A DNA stretch of 22,477 nucleotides, taken from a virus. Numbering within the stretch: the stretch's first letter is position 1; every line of letters starts with the position of its first letter. The notes beneath the pieces were generated by a model. The model did no database searches. It saw only the letters and a program-made list of their open reading frames with translations, and had not been told where the DNA came from. Of the stretch, positions 6,175 to 13,414 are shown piece by piece. The stretch lies in IMG/VR virus record IMGVR_UViG_3300043410_000684, positions 1 to 22,477 of that record. One strand, written 5' to 3'. The position numbers were made by a program, and so were the translations under genes.

Positions 6175-6535
6175 CACTTCCTCCATAAATTAAATCACCA
6201 ATTTTTTCTAAAAGACTTTTTACTACTTCACCTGAAGTGCTTGTTTTCTTTGCTACAATTCCAAAATAATTACCATGATACATTCTATCACTATATGTAA
6301 ATGGACATGATAACACGGCTTCAAATTGTTCTAATTCACCAAACCCATCGTCAATGTCACCACGAAATATAATAATATCATATAAGTCACCTATATCTGA
6401 TTGTGTCTTAACTATTTCACCATGATCTTTATAATGTAAACCTTGGATGATTGCTTGTTCTTCAGGATTTTCAGATGGTAAAAAAGCTATAGCGTGACAC
6501 TTAGCTTCCTTCATTTTCTTGAATATTTCTTTCAT
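6131..6535 (-). CDS. Unknown phage protein (134 aa)
   Basis: The protein is a mixed alpha/beta chain. The start MKEIFKKMKEAKCHAIAFLP is followed by an acidic middle (IIIFRGDIDDGFGELEQFE) and a segment (YSDRMYHGNYFGIV) that looks like a beta-hairpin. I recognise no family. I chose the ATG at 6535; a TTG at 6550 would add five residues (MKERK) but lies deeper inside the preceding gene, and neither has a strong ribosome binding site. It overlaps the GIY-YIG gene at its 5' end and the WYL_2 gene at its 3' end, so all three are packed into one transcript. Confidence 0.7.
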   Translation of the reverse strand: MKEIFKKMKEAKCHAIAFLPSENPEEQAIIQGLHYKDHGEIVKTQSDIGDLYDIIIFRGDIDDGFGELEQFEAVLSCPFTYSDRMYHGNYFGIVAKKTSTSGEVVKSLLEKIGDLIYGGSDDGSLGQNNLKANT

Positions 6536-6962
6536 TTTTCTTTCTTTCAATATAGTCTTTGATATGAGTATCTCTTACACGAACCATAATCCATGTATTA
6601 TAATAATCTGCACTCTCAATGACACCATTAACAAATTGTTCTTTTGCTTCTAGGTAAGAACATTCACCTTTAGATTTACACAAATGAAGGATAGTTCTAG
6701 TGAAATTCTCTTTACCAAATTCGGCAATATCTTTCTTTAAAACTTCATTAGAACCGTAGTAGTCTTGCCAATCAGAAGGTGCTTTATATCGTTTCTTCTT
6801 TTTGTTGACTTGTTTGGTCTTTGCTGACCAAAATAACTTCTTACCAATATACTTTCTATTAGTTAGTGTATTGGTGATACTATACACGAAACCATAGTAG
6901 TTGTCAATATCATTTTCGGTAAATATTTTATTCTGGTAAGTCCAATCTAGGATTCTTCCCAT
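6501..6962 (-). CDS. SegE-like GIY-YIG endonuclease family protein
   Basis: The 153-residue protein has the two GIY-YIG strands in variant form, YYGFVYSITN (22-31) and RKYIGKK (36-42), then the stretch SDWQDYYGS typical of phage SegE-like proteins, and KSKGECSYLEAKEQF (95-109), in which Glu104 is the expected metal-binding glutamate. GIY-YIG enzymes make single- or double-strand cuts in DNA. In T4 the seg genes are mobile homing endonucleases. There is no separate DNA-binding domain after the catalytic core, only a short basic tail, and the gene overlaps both neighbours. It therefore looks like a settled phage gene rather than a recent insertion. It may act in replication or recombination. 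Confidence 0.8.
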   Translation of the reverse strand: MGRILDWTYQNKIFTENDIDNYYGFVYSITNTLTNRKYIGKKLFWSAKTKQVNKKKKRYKAPSDWQDYYGSNEVLKKDIAEFGKENFTRTILHLCKSKGECSYLEAKEQFVNGVIESADYYNTWIMVRVRDTHIKDYIERKKNERNIQENEGS

Positions 6963-7144
6963 TCATCATCTTCCTCATCCAGATCATCATCTTGTGATTC
7001 ATCTTGAATGTTTTCTTTCTCAATAACTTCACCACAAAATGGGCAAAATTCTGGTAATTCAGCTGATGATACTTCGGTTGCATATGATATCTCATAATTA
7101 GATTCACATTGAATACAATCAGCAATTATGTATTTGTCTGACAT
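6947..7144 (-). CDS. Zinc-ribbon protein with acidic tail (65 aa)
   Basis: Four cysteines in two pairs, C10-C13 (DCIQC) and C34-C37 (CPFC), form a zinc ribbon. From about residue 42 on the chain is almost entirely acidic (ESQDDDLDEEDDEWEES). Small zinc ribbons with acidic tails are common regulators of transcription or adaptors in phages, but the partner is unknown. It lies 15 bases downstream of nrdB and overlaps the GIY-YIG gene by 16 bases. An alternative frame over nearly the same bases (6928-7125) lacks any domain and is a shadow. Confidence 0.75.
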   Translation of the reverse strand: MSDKYIIADCIQCESNYEISYATEVSSAELPEFCPFCGEVIEKENIQDESQDDDLDEEDDEWEES

Positions 7145-7159
7145 TTCTTTTCCTTGTGT

Positions 7160-8143
7160 TTATGCCCAAACATCTCCCCAATTACCAGATAAAGCACCTT
7201 TTGCATAATCGGTTGCTCTATTCTCAAAGAAATTGGTATGTGTTGGTGCGTTAATCATCTCCTCTACCCATGGTAGTGGATTTCTTTTCACTTTGAATAT
7301 GCCTTTAAGACCTAAGGAAATCAAACGTCTGTCAGCAATATAACGAATATACTTCTTAACATCTTCTGATGTCAAACCTTCCATTTGATTGATACCAAAT
7401 GCAAGATCAATAAACTTATCTTCTAATTCAACCATCTTTTCAGCGATGGTATAAATTCTTGATTTTAAATCATCATTCCAAATTTCATTATTCTCTTCTA
7501 TATATGTTCTGAAGAGTTTAATCATAGATTCACAATGTTGGGTTTCATCTACAATAGACCAAGTGATGATTTGACCCATACCTTTCATTTTGCCATGACG
7601 AGGAAAATTAAGCAACATAATAAAAGAACTAAACAGCTGCATACCCTCCGTAAAAGCACTGAACACGGCAATATGCGTAGCAGTTGAGGCTGTGTCGCCG
7701 TTTTTCGAACTGATGTCCGTGACATAATCATGTTTCTCCTTCATTTCAGCGTAATCTAAAAATTCATTATATGTAGATTCTGGTAGGCCTAATGTTTCAA
7801 TAAGATGTGAATAGGCAGCAACGTGTAATGCTTCACGAGCAGCAAAACCCATCAGCATCATTCTGACTTCAGGTTGTGGAAAGTATGGAAGATAGTTTCT
7901 AACATATCCACCAGCTACATCGATATCACCTTGTGTAAAGAATCTAAAGATTTGTGTTAAGAAGTGTTTCTCTTCTTTAGTTAATTTCTTTTTCCAATCT
8001 TTAACATCTTCTAACATAGGAACTTCTGTATGTAACCAATGAGATTGTTCATGCTTTAACCAAGCATTATAAGCCCACGGATAATTAAAAGGCTTAAAGT
8101 ATGATCTATCTTCTGTTAGTTTGTAATCCGTTTTCTTTGTCAT
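7160..8143 (-). CDS. nrdB: Class I ribonucleotide reductase, beta (radical) subunit
   Basis: The beta subunit houses the di-metal centre and tyrosyl radical needed for ribonucleotide reduction. The metal ligands can be read: Asp73 (TQGDID), Glu104 and His107 (REALHVAAY), Glu166 (TEGMQ), Glu200 and His203 (VDETQH). Asp73 to Glu104 is 31 residues, as for D84-E115 in E. coli NrdB. Tyr111, four residues after His107, matches the radical tyrosine (Y122), so a class Ia-type tyrosyl radical is expected. The protein is 327 aa, somewhat shorter than E. coli NrdB (376), with less sequence between Glu104 and Glu166. It is read after nrdA, with two small genes between them. Confidence 0.95.
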   Translation of the reverse strand: MTKKTDYKLTEDRSYFKPFNYPWAYNAWLKHEQSHWLHTEVPMLEDVKDWKKKLTKEEKHFLTQIFRFFTQGDIDVAGGYVRNYLPYFPQPEVRMMLMGFAAREALHVAAYSHLIETLGLPESTYNEFLDYAEMKEKHDYVTDISSKNGDTASTATHIAVFSAFTEGMQLFSSFIMLLNFPRHGKMKGMGQIITWSIVDETQHCESMIKLFRTYIEENNEIWNDDLKSRIYTIAEKMVELEDKFIDLAFGINQMEGLTSEDVKKYIRYIADRRLISLGLKGIFKVKRNPLPWVEEMINAPTHTNFFENRATDYAKGALSGNWGDVWA

Positions 8144-8145
8144 AT

Positions 8146-8367
8146 TTACTTAATCATCCATACATAGGTTGCAATTATATTAACTATAAAGAAGTATATA
8201 TTCTGTATAATTAATGGCTTATTCTTGTGTGTAGTTGTGAAATCATATATCAATATCAAATGTGCTATACAAAACATTGGAAAAGCATATTTCATTATAG
8301 GCAATTTGAGAGCTACTAGTGTACCGGCAAAAATGAATAATGCTGAAGCAATCCATTTTATATCCAT
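8146..8367 (-). CDS. Small multi-pass membrane protein (73 aa)
   Basis: The protein has a positively charged start (MDIKW) and two or three hydrophobic segments (about residues 5-20, 26-42 and 54-70), with a polar turn TTTHKNKP between the last two. I start it at the ATG at 8367, four bases after the stop of the FmdB-like gene. An ATG at 8385 or a GTG at 8403 would overlap that gene and have no better ribosome binding site. It ends two bases before the nrdB start. The place between nrdA and nrdB is odd for a membrane protein, and no function is apparent. Confidence 0.65.
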   Translation of the reverse strand: MDIKWIASALFIFAGTLVALKLPIMKYAFPMFCIAHLILIYDFTTTHKNKPLIIQNIYFFIVNIIATYVWMIK

Positions 8368-8371
8368 ATTT

Positions 8372-8551
8372 TTAATGCGTTCCATTTTTATAAACACCCA
8401 CACCTTTCAATTCAAAATTAATTGCCTGAATTTCTTTCTTATTTACATCTTTACTGTCACATTCAGGACAATGTGGGGGTTCTTCATTATGTTTCACTAA
8501 TTTATCAAATTCAAGATTACACTCTTGACACACATAATCATATATTGGCAT
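8372..8551 (-). CDS. FmdB-like zinc-ribbon protein (59 aa)
   Basis: The start MPIYDYVCQEC, an aromatic-hydrophobic step (LEFDKLV) and the second pair CPEC give the signature of FmdB-type putative regulatory zinc ribbons, with cysteines at 8, 11, 28 and 31. Members of this family occur in bacteria and phages; their action is unproven, and transcriptional or metal-related roles have been proposed. The gene begins one base after the nrdA stop and is followed by the small membrane protein and nrdB, so it sits inside the reductase cluster. This could mean a regulatory or thiol/metal role in nucleotide reduction, which is inference. Confidence 0.8.
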   Translation of the reverse strand: MPIYDYVCQECNLEFDKLVKHNEEPPHCPECDSKDVNKKEIQAINFELKGVGVYKNGTH

Positions 8552-8552
8552 A

Positions 8553-10337
8553 TTAACCTTCGCAAGCTATACAATCATTACCTTGAGCAATTTGTGTCAT
8601 GTCAAGTTCTTTGATAACTTCTCTTTCAATACGTTTTGATACTTTATCAGCTTTACCAATCTTTTCTGAACGGCAGTAATATAATGTCTTAACGCCTTTC
8701 TTCCAAGCAGTAAAGTGAATAGCATGAACATACATGATATTAGCATCAGGTCTAAAGAATAGATTTACTGATTGTGCTTGATCGATATATTGTTGTCTAT
8801 CAGCTGCATGTTCAATAACCCAACGTTGATCAATTTCCATTGAAGTTTTAAATATAAACTTCTCATCTTCACTTAAAATTGATAAGTGTTGAACAGAACC
8901 ATCATTAGCAATAATTGATGACCAAATTTCAGCCAATTCATCTTCATCAGATATTTTTGTTCTCAATAACTGATCAAGATATTTGTTCTTATTTAAGTAA
9001 GCACCACTTAAAGTATCTTGTCTATAAGCATTAGCACGATAAGGCTCAATACTAGGGCTAGTGTTACCCATAATGATTGAACTACTAGCGTTAGGAGCAA
9101 TAGCCATAAGATGACTAAAACGGTTACCCGTACCTTCGGCGTCAGGTGCTTCACCACGTTCTTTACCCAATTCTTTATTCGCAACATCTAATTTACTCCT
9201 AACATTTTTGAATATTTGATTATTCAAAGATTTTGCCATCACACCTTCAAACGCAATACCTTTTTGCTGAAGTAAAGCATGGAAGCCAAGAGCGCCAACA
9301 CCAATTGAACGCTCACGAAGAGCAGAATACCTAGCCCTAGCAATAGTATCAGGAGCGTTGTCGATAAAATATTGAAGAACATTATCCAGCATTTCTGCAA
9401 CATCTCTAATAAAAAGTCCATCATTTTTCCAATCATCATATTTTTCTAAGTTAAGACTTGATAGACAACACACAGCTGTTCTATCTTTGTCAGTTGGTAA
9501 AATAATCTCAGAACAAAGGTTTGATTGATGAACCTTTAAACCTTTATCTTTGAGCCATTGAGGTAACATTCTGTTACTTGTATCAATATAGTGAATATAT
9601 GGTTCACCTGTATGCATACGGAGTTCCATAAGTTCTTGCCATAATAGTTTAGCAGATACCACTTCTCTAACTTCATTTGAATGTGGATCTTTTAATTCCC
9701 ATGAGTCATCAAAATCTGGATCAGTCATACACTTCTCAATGATGTGCATAAAGTCATCTGTGATGTTTACACCATGGTGCATATTCTGACAACGTAGATT
9801 TGGGTCACCTGTTGGTTTCCTCATCTCAATAAATGAAATGATATCAGGATGTGAAATATCTAGATAAGCTGCATAGGACCCACGGCGTGTCTTTCCTTGA
9901 CGATATGCAAGAGATGAAGCGTCATAAATCTTTAAATGAGGCATAACACCAGTTGATTTTTCACCAGCAGCACGAATACCAAAACCTATACCAACACCAC
10001 CTCCAAGCATTGACAACCAATTTGTTTCTGATAGATTATCAACAAGGCCTTCAGCCGTGTCATCGATAAAGTTTAAGAAACATGAAATAGGCATACCTTT
10101 TGATGAACGACCAAAAGATAAAATAGGGGTCGAATACGATAACCAATGTTTAGAAGCATATTCATATAATCTCTGAGCGTGTTCTGGATTACTTGAGAAT
10201 GATTTAGACACATGAGCAAATCTTTGTTGAGGTGAAGTTTCATCATCTCTCATATATGATTCTTTAAGACGTTTTAAACCTAATTCATCAAACAGTTTAT
10301 CTCGTTCCAAATCAATTTTAATTCCTTGATGTTCCAT
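8553..10337 (-). CDS. nrdA: Class I ribonucleotide reductase, alpha (catalytic) subunit, lacking the ATP cone
   Basis: This subunit reduces ribonucleotides to deoxyribonucleotides with NrdB. The active-site residues are present: Cys86 (PISCFLN, equivalent to E. coli C225), Asn273-Cys275-Glu277 (SNLCSEI, the N437/C439/E441 set), Cys290 (AVCCLSSLNL, C462), the radical-transfer pair Tyr553-Tyr554 (TLYYCRSEK) and the C-terminal shuttle cysteines C589/C592 (CIACEG). At 594 residues it is about 170 shorter than E. coli NrdA (761). The missing part includes the N-terminal ATP cone, which in full-length enzymes allows dATP to shut off activity. It should therefore escape overall dATP inhibition, which suits a phage. 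No thioredoxin or glutaredoxin gene lies nearby. Confidence 0.95.
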   Translation of the reverse strand: MEHQGIKIDLERDKLFDELGLKRLKESYMRDDETSPQQRFAHVSKSFSSNPEHAQRLYEYASKHWLSYSTPILSFGRSSKGMPISCFLNFIDDTAEGLVDNLSETNWLSMLGGGVGIGFGIRAAGEKSTGVMPHLKIYDASSLAYRQGKTRRGSYAAYLDISHPDIISFIEMRKPTGDPNLRCQNMHHGVNITDDFMHIIEKCMTDPDFDDSWELKDPHSNEVREVVSAKLLWQELMELRMHTGEPYIHYIDTSNRMLPQWLKDKGLKVHQSNLCSEIILPTDKDRTAVCCLSSLNLEKYDDWKNDGLFIRDVAEMLDNVLQYFIDNAPDTIARARYSALRERSIGVGALGFHALLQQKGIAFEGVMAKSLNNQIFKNVRSKLDVANKELGKERGEAPDAEGTGNRFSHLMAIAPNASSSIIMGNTSPSIEPYRANAYRQDTLSGAYLNKNKYLDQLLRTKISDEDELAEIWSSIIANDGSVQHLSILSEDEKFIFKTSMEIDQRWVIEHAADRQQYIDQAQSVNLFFRPDANIMYVHAIHFTAWKKGVKTLYYCRSEKIGKADKVSKRIEREVIKELDMTQIAQGNDCIACEG

Positions 10338-10350
10338 GTTTTACCCTATA

Positions 10351-11346
10351 TTAAATTTTATGCCAGTTGTTAAGTTCCATTTCAGCACGAAGTCCTGAAT
10401 ATGTATTCTCTTTAATTATACTCATTAATTGTTGTTTTGTCAATCCACTTAAAATCATTTCATTAATGTCTTTAGATTCAATTGTCGTAGGCCAGATAAC
10501 AACTTGAAATTGTTCCTTGATTGCCTTAGATATTTGTTTTACAATGTCTTTATTTCTAGGTTCATTGTCATATATTAAAACCAACTCATTAAAATGTTCA
10601 CGTTCTATTGAAGATAGATTTGCATCAGCCGTTGCTATGGCATTATCTATAAACATAGAATCGATTGGACCTTCCACAACATAAGTTGTACCAGATTTCA
10701 ATCTATCTAAACCGAAAATCTTGGGAGCATCTTCGTCTAGCTTTATGGTTATATATCTGATCTTGGACTCGGATAATGCTCTTCCTTGAAATCCTATCAA
10801 ATCTTTTTTTGCATTATAGAATGGTATAATTAATCTAGGATCATTCTCTTTTAAGTCTTTATCTATATCAAATGTTTCAACAAATGATTTAAAATCTGGT
10901 GTAAAGTATAATTCAGACCATCTTTCTTTTGGTATTTGCCTATTCGCCACATATTGTTTAGCAAAATGATTATCTGGTAAAGATTCAATACTTTCTAAAT
11001 CAATCTTTTGTTTAAAGATAGGTTTTGGTATATTGAAAGTTGGTTTGGTATAATTATGATTACCTGTTTCACCATCTTTATAACGTTCTAAAGAATATTC
11101 ACGAACAAGATTTGCATCTATAAACTTTAGAAAGTTATAGAAGGTGTGACCAACATGACAATTATGGCAAGAATAGAAATAATCATTTTTCTTTCGATAA
11201 ATGAAACCTCTTGCCTTTAATTTGTTCTTTTGGGAATCACCACAAAAAGGACAACGGAAGTTATAAAGATCCGTCTTCTTTTGTGTAAATCTTAATAGTT
11301 TGGGGGAAACCTGTAAAAGGAACTTTCTATCAATATAAACGCTCAT
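10351..11346 (-). CDS. DNA primase, T4 gp61 type (zinc finger plus TOPRIM)
   Basis: An N-terminal zinc-binding domain (C32 and C35 in CPFC, C60 and C63 in CHNC) is followed by a TOPRIM catalytic core with Glu225 in VVEGPIDS and Asp260 in LIYDNEP. This is the layout of the T4 gp61 primase, which makes RNA primers on the lagging strand together with a hexameric helicase. At 331 aa it is near the length of T4 gp61 (342). It is the first replication gene read after the lysis cassette and has a likely promoter of its own at 11380-11408. nrdA follows 13 bases downstream. No helicase gene is in the window. Confidence 0.9.
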   Translation of the reverse strand: MSVYIDRKFLLQVSPKLLRFTQKKTDLYNFRCPFCGDSQKNKLKARGFIYRKKNDYFYSCHNCHVGHTFYNFLKFIDANLVREYSLERYKDGETGNHNYTKPTFNIPKPIFKQKIDLESIESLPDNHFAKQYVANRQIPKERWSELYFTPDFKSFVETFDIDKDLKENDPRLIIPFYNAKKDLIGFQGRALSESKIRYITIKLDEDAPKIFGLDRLKSGTTYVVEGPIDSMFIDNAIATADANLSSIEREHFNELVLIYDNEPRNKDIVKQISKAIKEQFQVVIWPTTIESKDINEMILSGLTKQQLMSIIKENTYSGLRAEMELNNWHKI

Positions 11347-11360
11347 AATGAAATAATACT

Positions 11361-11795
11361 TTAATTAATCAGTTTTAGTATTGTATCAATTCCTAAGTGT
11401 TGTGTCAACCATGTTATAACAACTATACCACCAACAATTGTCCATTTCCATTGTAGAAGTTTGGCAATAGATTCTTGTTCTCTGTCATTATGATTTTTAA
11501 TCTCTTCACGCATTTCTTTGATTTCTTTCATAATCTTATCTTCAGTTTGTTCAAGTTTTTCGTTCAATTCTCTACTCGTATTAGTTATTCTTGAATGTAA
11601 CTCTTTAACATCTTGATTGGTGTCTGATTTTCTTTTATCCATATCTTGATATATCTGTGAAATGATTACGTCTTGGTGGTCAACAAGTTTTTCAATTACC
11701 TTGTCCATCTTTTCGCAAAGTCTAGTTAAGGTGTCAACATCATGTTTGAGCACCTCAACATCAACTTTAACTTCATGTAAATTTTCAGTAGCCAT
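11361..11795 (-). CDS. Coiled-coil protein with C-terminal membrane anchor (lysis cassette)
   Basis: Residues about 5-112 form a long, highly charged coiled coil with heptad-spaced hydrophobic residues. Residues about 118-136 (TIVGGIVVITW region) form a single membrane helix near the C-terminus. This resembles the XhlA-type proteins that accompany holins in lysis cassettes. It overlaps the holin-like gene by one base (TAATG), which supports joint function. The last bases of the gene also carry the likely promoter for the primase. Similarity to XhlA is by architecture only; no conserved motif was seen. Confidence 0.7.
   Translation of the reverse strand: MATENLHEVKVDVEVLKHDVDTLTRLCEKMDKVIEKLVDHQDVIISQIYQDMDKRKSDTNQDVKELHSRITNTSRELNEKLEQTEDKIMKEIKEMREEIKNHNDREQESIAKLLQWKWTIVGGIVVITWLTQHLGIDTILKLIN
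11380..11408 (-). promoter_or_regulatory. sigma70-type promoter upstream of primase
   Basis: On the - strand TTGACA (11408-11403), 17 bases and TACAAT (11385-11380) with TGA directly before the -10 box (extended -10) lie at the 3' end of the coiled-coil gene, about 33 bases before the primase ATG. It marks the boundary between the lysis and replication blocks. It overlaps coding sequence, so chance cannot be ruled out. Confidence 0.6.
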
Positions 11796-12175
11796 TATTT
11801 TAAATCAAATGTTTCTGTTTTGGCAACAGGTTTATTAACAATTGGTGCTGATGGTTGTTGCATAACAGGTTGTTGTAACATAACTGGATCTTGTGGTGGT
11901 GGGTTGTTAATTTGAGCAACCTTCTCTTGACCACGAGTCCACGCTGAAACTCCTAGAATAGCACCAAATGCAAGATGGAATAAACCGCCACCTTGTAATG
12001 TTAATGGTTGCCACATACCAACAGCTTGACCTGGATTCCAATATTGTAATAGGTTATATAAGATTGGACCAATAATAAAGTCAAATAAGTTAATCATCAT
12101 ATAAACAATGGCCATCATAGGACGCCATTTCTTGGTCATCCAATCTTCTTCTTTCTTTTCTACTGCTGTTGTCAT
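11795..12175 (-). CDS. Holin-like membrane protein (126 aa)
   Basis: A charged N-terminus (about 1-17) ends in MTKKWRPMMA and is followed by a long hydrophobic segment (19-44). An amphipathic stretch containing WQPLTLQGGG leads into a second helix (62-80), and RGQEK ends the membrane part. The motif KKWRPM plus the GGGLFHLAFGAILG helix fits holins of the type listed as 3TM or GTA-like. The C-terminal tail (85-126) is rich in Pro and Gln, unusual for a holin and perhaps a regulatory or timing element. Holins open the inner membrane so that the endolysin can reach the wall. The endolysin and spanins are in the same cassette, which supports the role. Confidence 0.75.
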   Translation of the reverse strand: MTTAVEKKEEDWMTKKWRPMMAIVYMMINLFDFIIGPILYNLLQYWNPGQAVGMWQPLTLQGGGLFHLAFGAILGVSAWTRGQEKVAQINNPPPQDPVMLQQPVMQQPSAPIVNKPVAKTETFDLK

Positions 12176-12186
12176 TTATGTGTCCT

Positions 12187-12396
12187 TTATGCTACTGCTG
12201 ATAGAACAGTAATCGTGTTAGATATGATAGAATTTAATTTTGCTAAATCTTCCAAATCTTGTGCTGTTTCAGTAATAACTTTAGAAGTATCTAAATCATT
12301 TAAAAGTTCTAAATATTCTTCTTTAGTCAATTGACCTTTTTCATAATATGATTCTAAATTTAAAATCTTGTTTTGTAAATCTAAAAGTGATGTCAT
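12187..12396 (-). CDS. Small helical protein in lysis cassette (69 aa)
   Basis: The sequence is dominated by leucine and acidic residues and contains YYEKGQLTKEEYLELLNDL, a helix-turn-helix-like hairpin, then a hydrophobic C-terminal end (NTITVLSAVA) that might touch a membrane. I recall similar small proteins beside holins in marine phages, without known function. The gene starts inside the last bases of the lipoprotein gene (four-base overlap) and is followed after 10 bases by the holin-like gene. A role as holin partner or antiholin is possible from position alone. Confidence 0.7.
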   Translation of the reverse strand: MTSLLDLQNKILNLESYYEKGQLTKEEYLELLNDLDTSKVITETAQDLEDLAKLNSIISNTITVLSAVA

Positions 12397-12779
12397 CTTG
12401 GTTTATTCCCCGTTGCTTTTTGAATGTTCTCTGTTGTATCTTGTATTAGTTTAAATTTCTCTTCACAATACAATTTACCCATCTCACCATTCTTGTTATG
12501 TAATCCAGTTACAATCTCAGTTAAACCTTGAGCCATCTTAAAAGATTTGTCATTTTTAGGAATATATTGAGAATAGTTTTGTAACTCGTTTGAGTAAAAC
12601 CATAATTTATTTGTTGCATCTTTAACACTATCTTTGTTACCACAATCAACTAATTGTGAAGTTGTTCTCATCTCATTAATAATTTTATATTCATTATTAT
12701 CAAAGTGAGCCATGGTCATAGAATCCACTATTGCGCATGATGTTAATGATAAAGAAAATAGCAATGCGATTAATTTCAT
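12393..12779 (-). CDS. Predicted lipoprotein in lysis cassette (128 aa)
   Basis: The N-terminus is a lipoprotein signal: two-residue charged start, hydrophobic stretch and lipobox LTSC with Cys15. The rest is polar and probably helical with two further cysteines, C47 in DCGNK and C105 in LYCEEK, that could form a disulfide in the periplasm. It overlaps the o-spanin gene by four bases upstream and the 69-aa gene by four bases downstream, so translation is likely coupled. It may be a second envelope component of lysis or a superinfection factor. No known family is recognised. Confidence 0.75.
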   Translation of the reverse strand: MKLIALLFSLSLTSCAIVDSMTMAHFDNNEYKIINEMRTTSQLVDCGNKDSVKDATNKLWFYSNELQNYSQYIPKNDKSFKMAQGLTEIVTGLHNKNGEMGKLYCEEKFKLIQDTTENIQKATGNKPR

Positions 12780-13075
12780 TTTAAGCTTTCTTCGTATATT
12801 TTTCTATTAGTGTTATACCATTCAATCCAAGCATCATATCTTGCTTTACAATCATAGTATGTAGAATAGTTATCAGATACAGTTTCTAATAACTCACTTA
12901 ATTTTGAAGTCTTCTCCGGAGACGTTTGCAGGCTTGGGCAATTCTCCATCAACTCCTTTGGAGGTTCCGGGAACTTTGCCGTGACTGGCAGAAATGTTGT
13001 GCAACTCGATAGCAGTAACATTGAGCTTACAATCAGCATCAATCTTACTTGCGTTTTTTCTAATAAGGTTAGCAT
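12776..13075 (-). CDS. o-spanin (Rz1-like outer-membrane lipoprotein)
   Basis: A signal sequence with lipobox LSSC (Cys25) is followed by a proline-containing stretch (FLPVTAKFPEPPKEL) and a helical C-terminal region. The gene starts inside the i-spanin gene in another frame and shares 182 bases with it, the embedded or overlapping arrangement typical of Rz/Rz1 pairs. The o-spanin sits in the inner leaflet of the outer membrane and binds the i-spanin across the periplasm to fuse the membranes at the end of lysis. At 99 aa it is longer than lambda Rz1 (60) and continues past the overlap. Confidence 0.8.
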   Translation of the reverse strand: MLTLLEKTQVRLMLIVSSMLLLSSCTTFLPVTAKFPEPPKELMENCPSLQTSPEKTSKLSELLETVSDNYSTYYDCKARYDAWIEWYNTNRKIYEESLK

Positions 13076-13412
13076 TATCTTTTGCCTTTTGTTTAATTAA
13101 TAATGTTTGTGCATTAAGTTTCTTTTGTAGTTTTGCAGTTTCTTGTTTAGATTTAATACTAGCTTCATCTAATTTCTTTTGAACTTCTGCAACTTTAGCT
13201 CTCCATGACATTTCTGTAGAATAACTACCAAAGAAATATACACCAGCAACTAATATTGCTAATGATATATATTTAATCACTCCACCCCAAAACTTAATTC
13301 CAGGGATAAATGATAGGAAGAAACCAGCAACAAAACCGGTTAATCCAATGCCCATCACAGCAATAACAGCTTGGTATAACCAACTGTCAGGTATAAAATG
13401 TAGAATCCACAT
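12894..13412 (-). CDS. i-spanin (Rz-like inner-membrane protein)
   Basis: Two hydrophobic segments (about residues 12-36 and 45-62) are followed by a periplasmic coiled coil (about 72-115, Lys/Glu/Gln rich) and a Gly/Pro-rich C-terminus. The i-spanin spans the inner membrane and contacts the o-spanin. Classical Rz has one N-terminal helix; the extra segment here is unusual. The last 182 bases also encode the start of the o-spanin in another frame. It lies directly after the endolysin gene (two-base gap). Confidence 0.75.
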   Translation of the reverse strand: MWILHFIPDSWLYQAVIAVMGIGLTGFVAGFFLSFIPGIKFWGGVIKYISLAILVAGVYFFGSYSTEMSWRAKVAEVQKKLDEASIKSKQETAKLQKKLNAQTLLIKQKAKDNANLIRKNASKIDADCKLNVTAIELHNISASHGKVPGTSKGVDGELPKPANVSGEDFKIK

Positions 13413-13414
13413 GT

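Noticed and set aside
6879-6907. TTGACA-N17-TATAGT on the - strand inside the GIY-YIG gene
   Set aside because: The match is good, but the bases encode the conserved DNYYGFVYS motif near the start of the gene and no unit boundary lies there, so a chance match is more likely. 5'-end mapping would decide.
6928-7125. 65-codon frame overlapping the acidic zinc-ribbon gene on the same strand
   Set aside because: The other frame has two CxxC pairs and the better start. This one has no motif and shows a frame-shifted composition (many Met, Asn and Lys).
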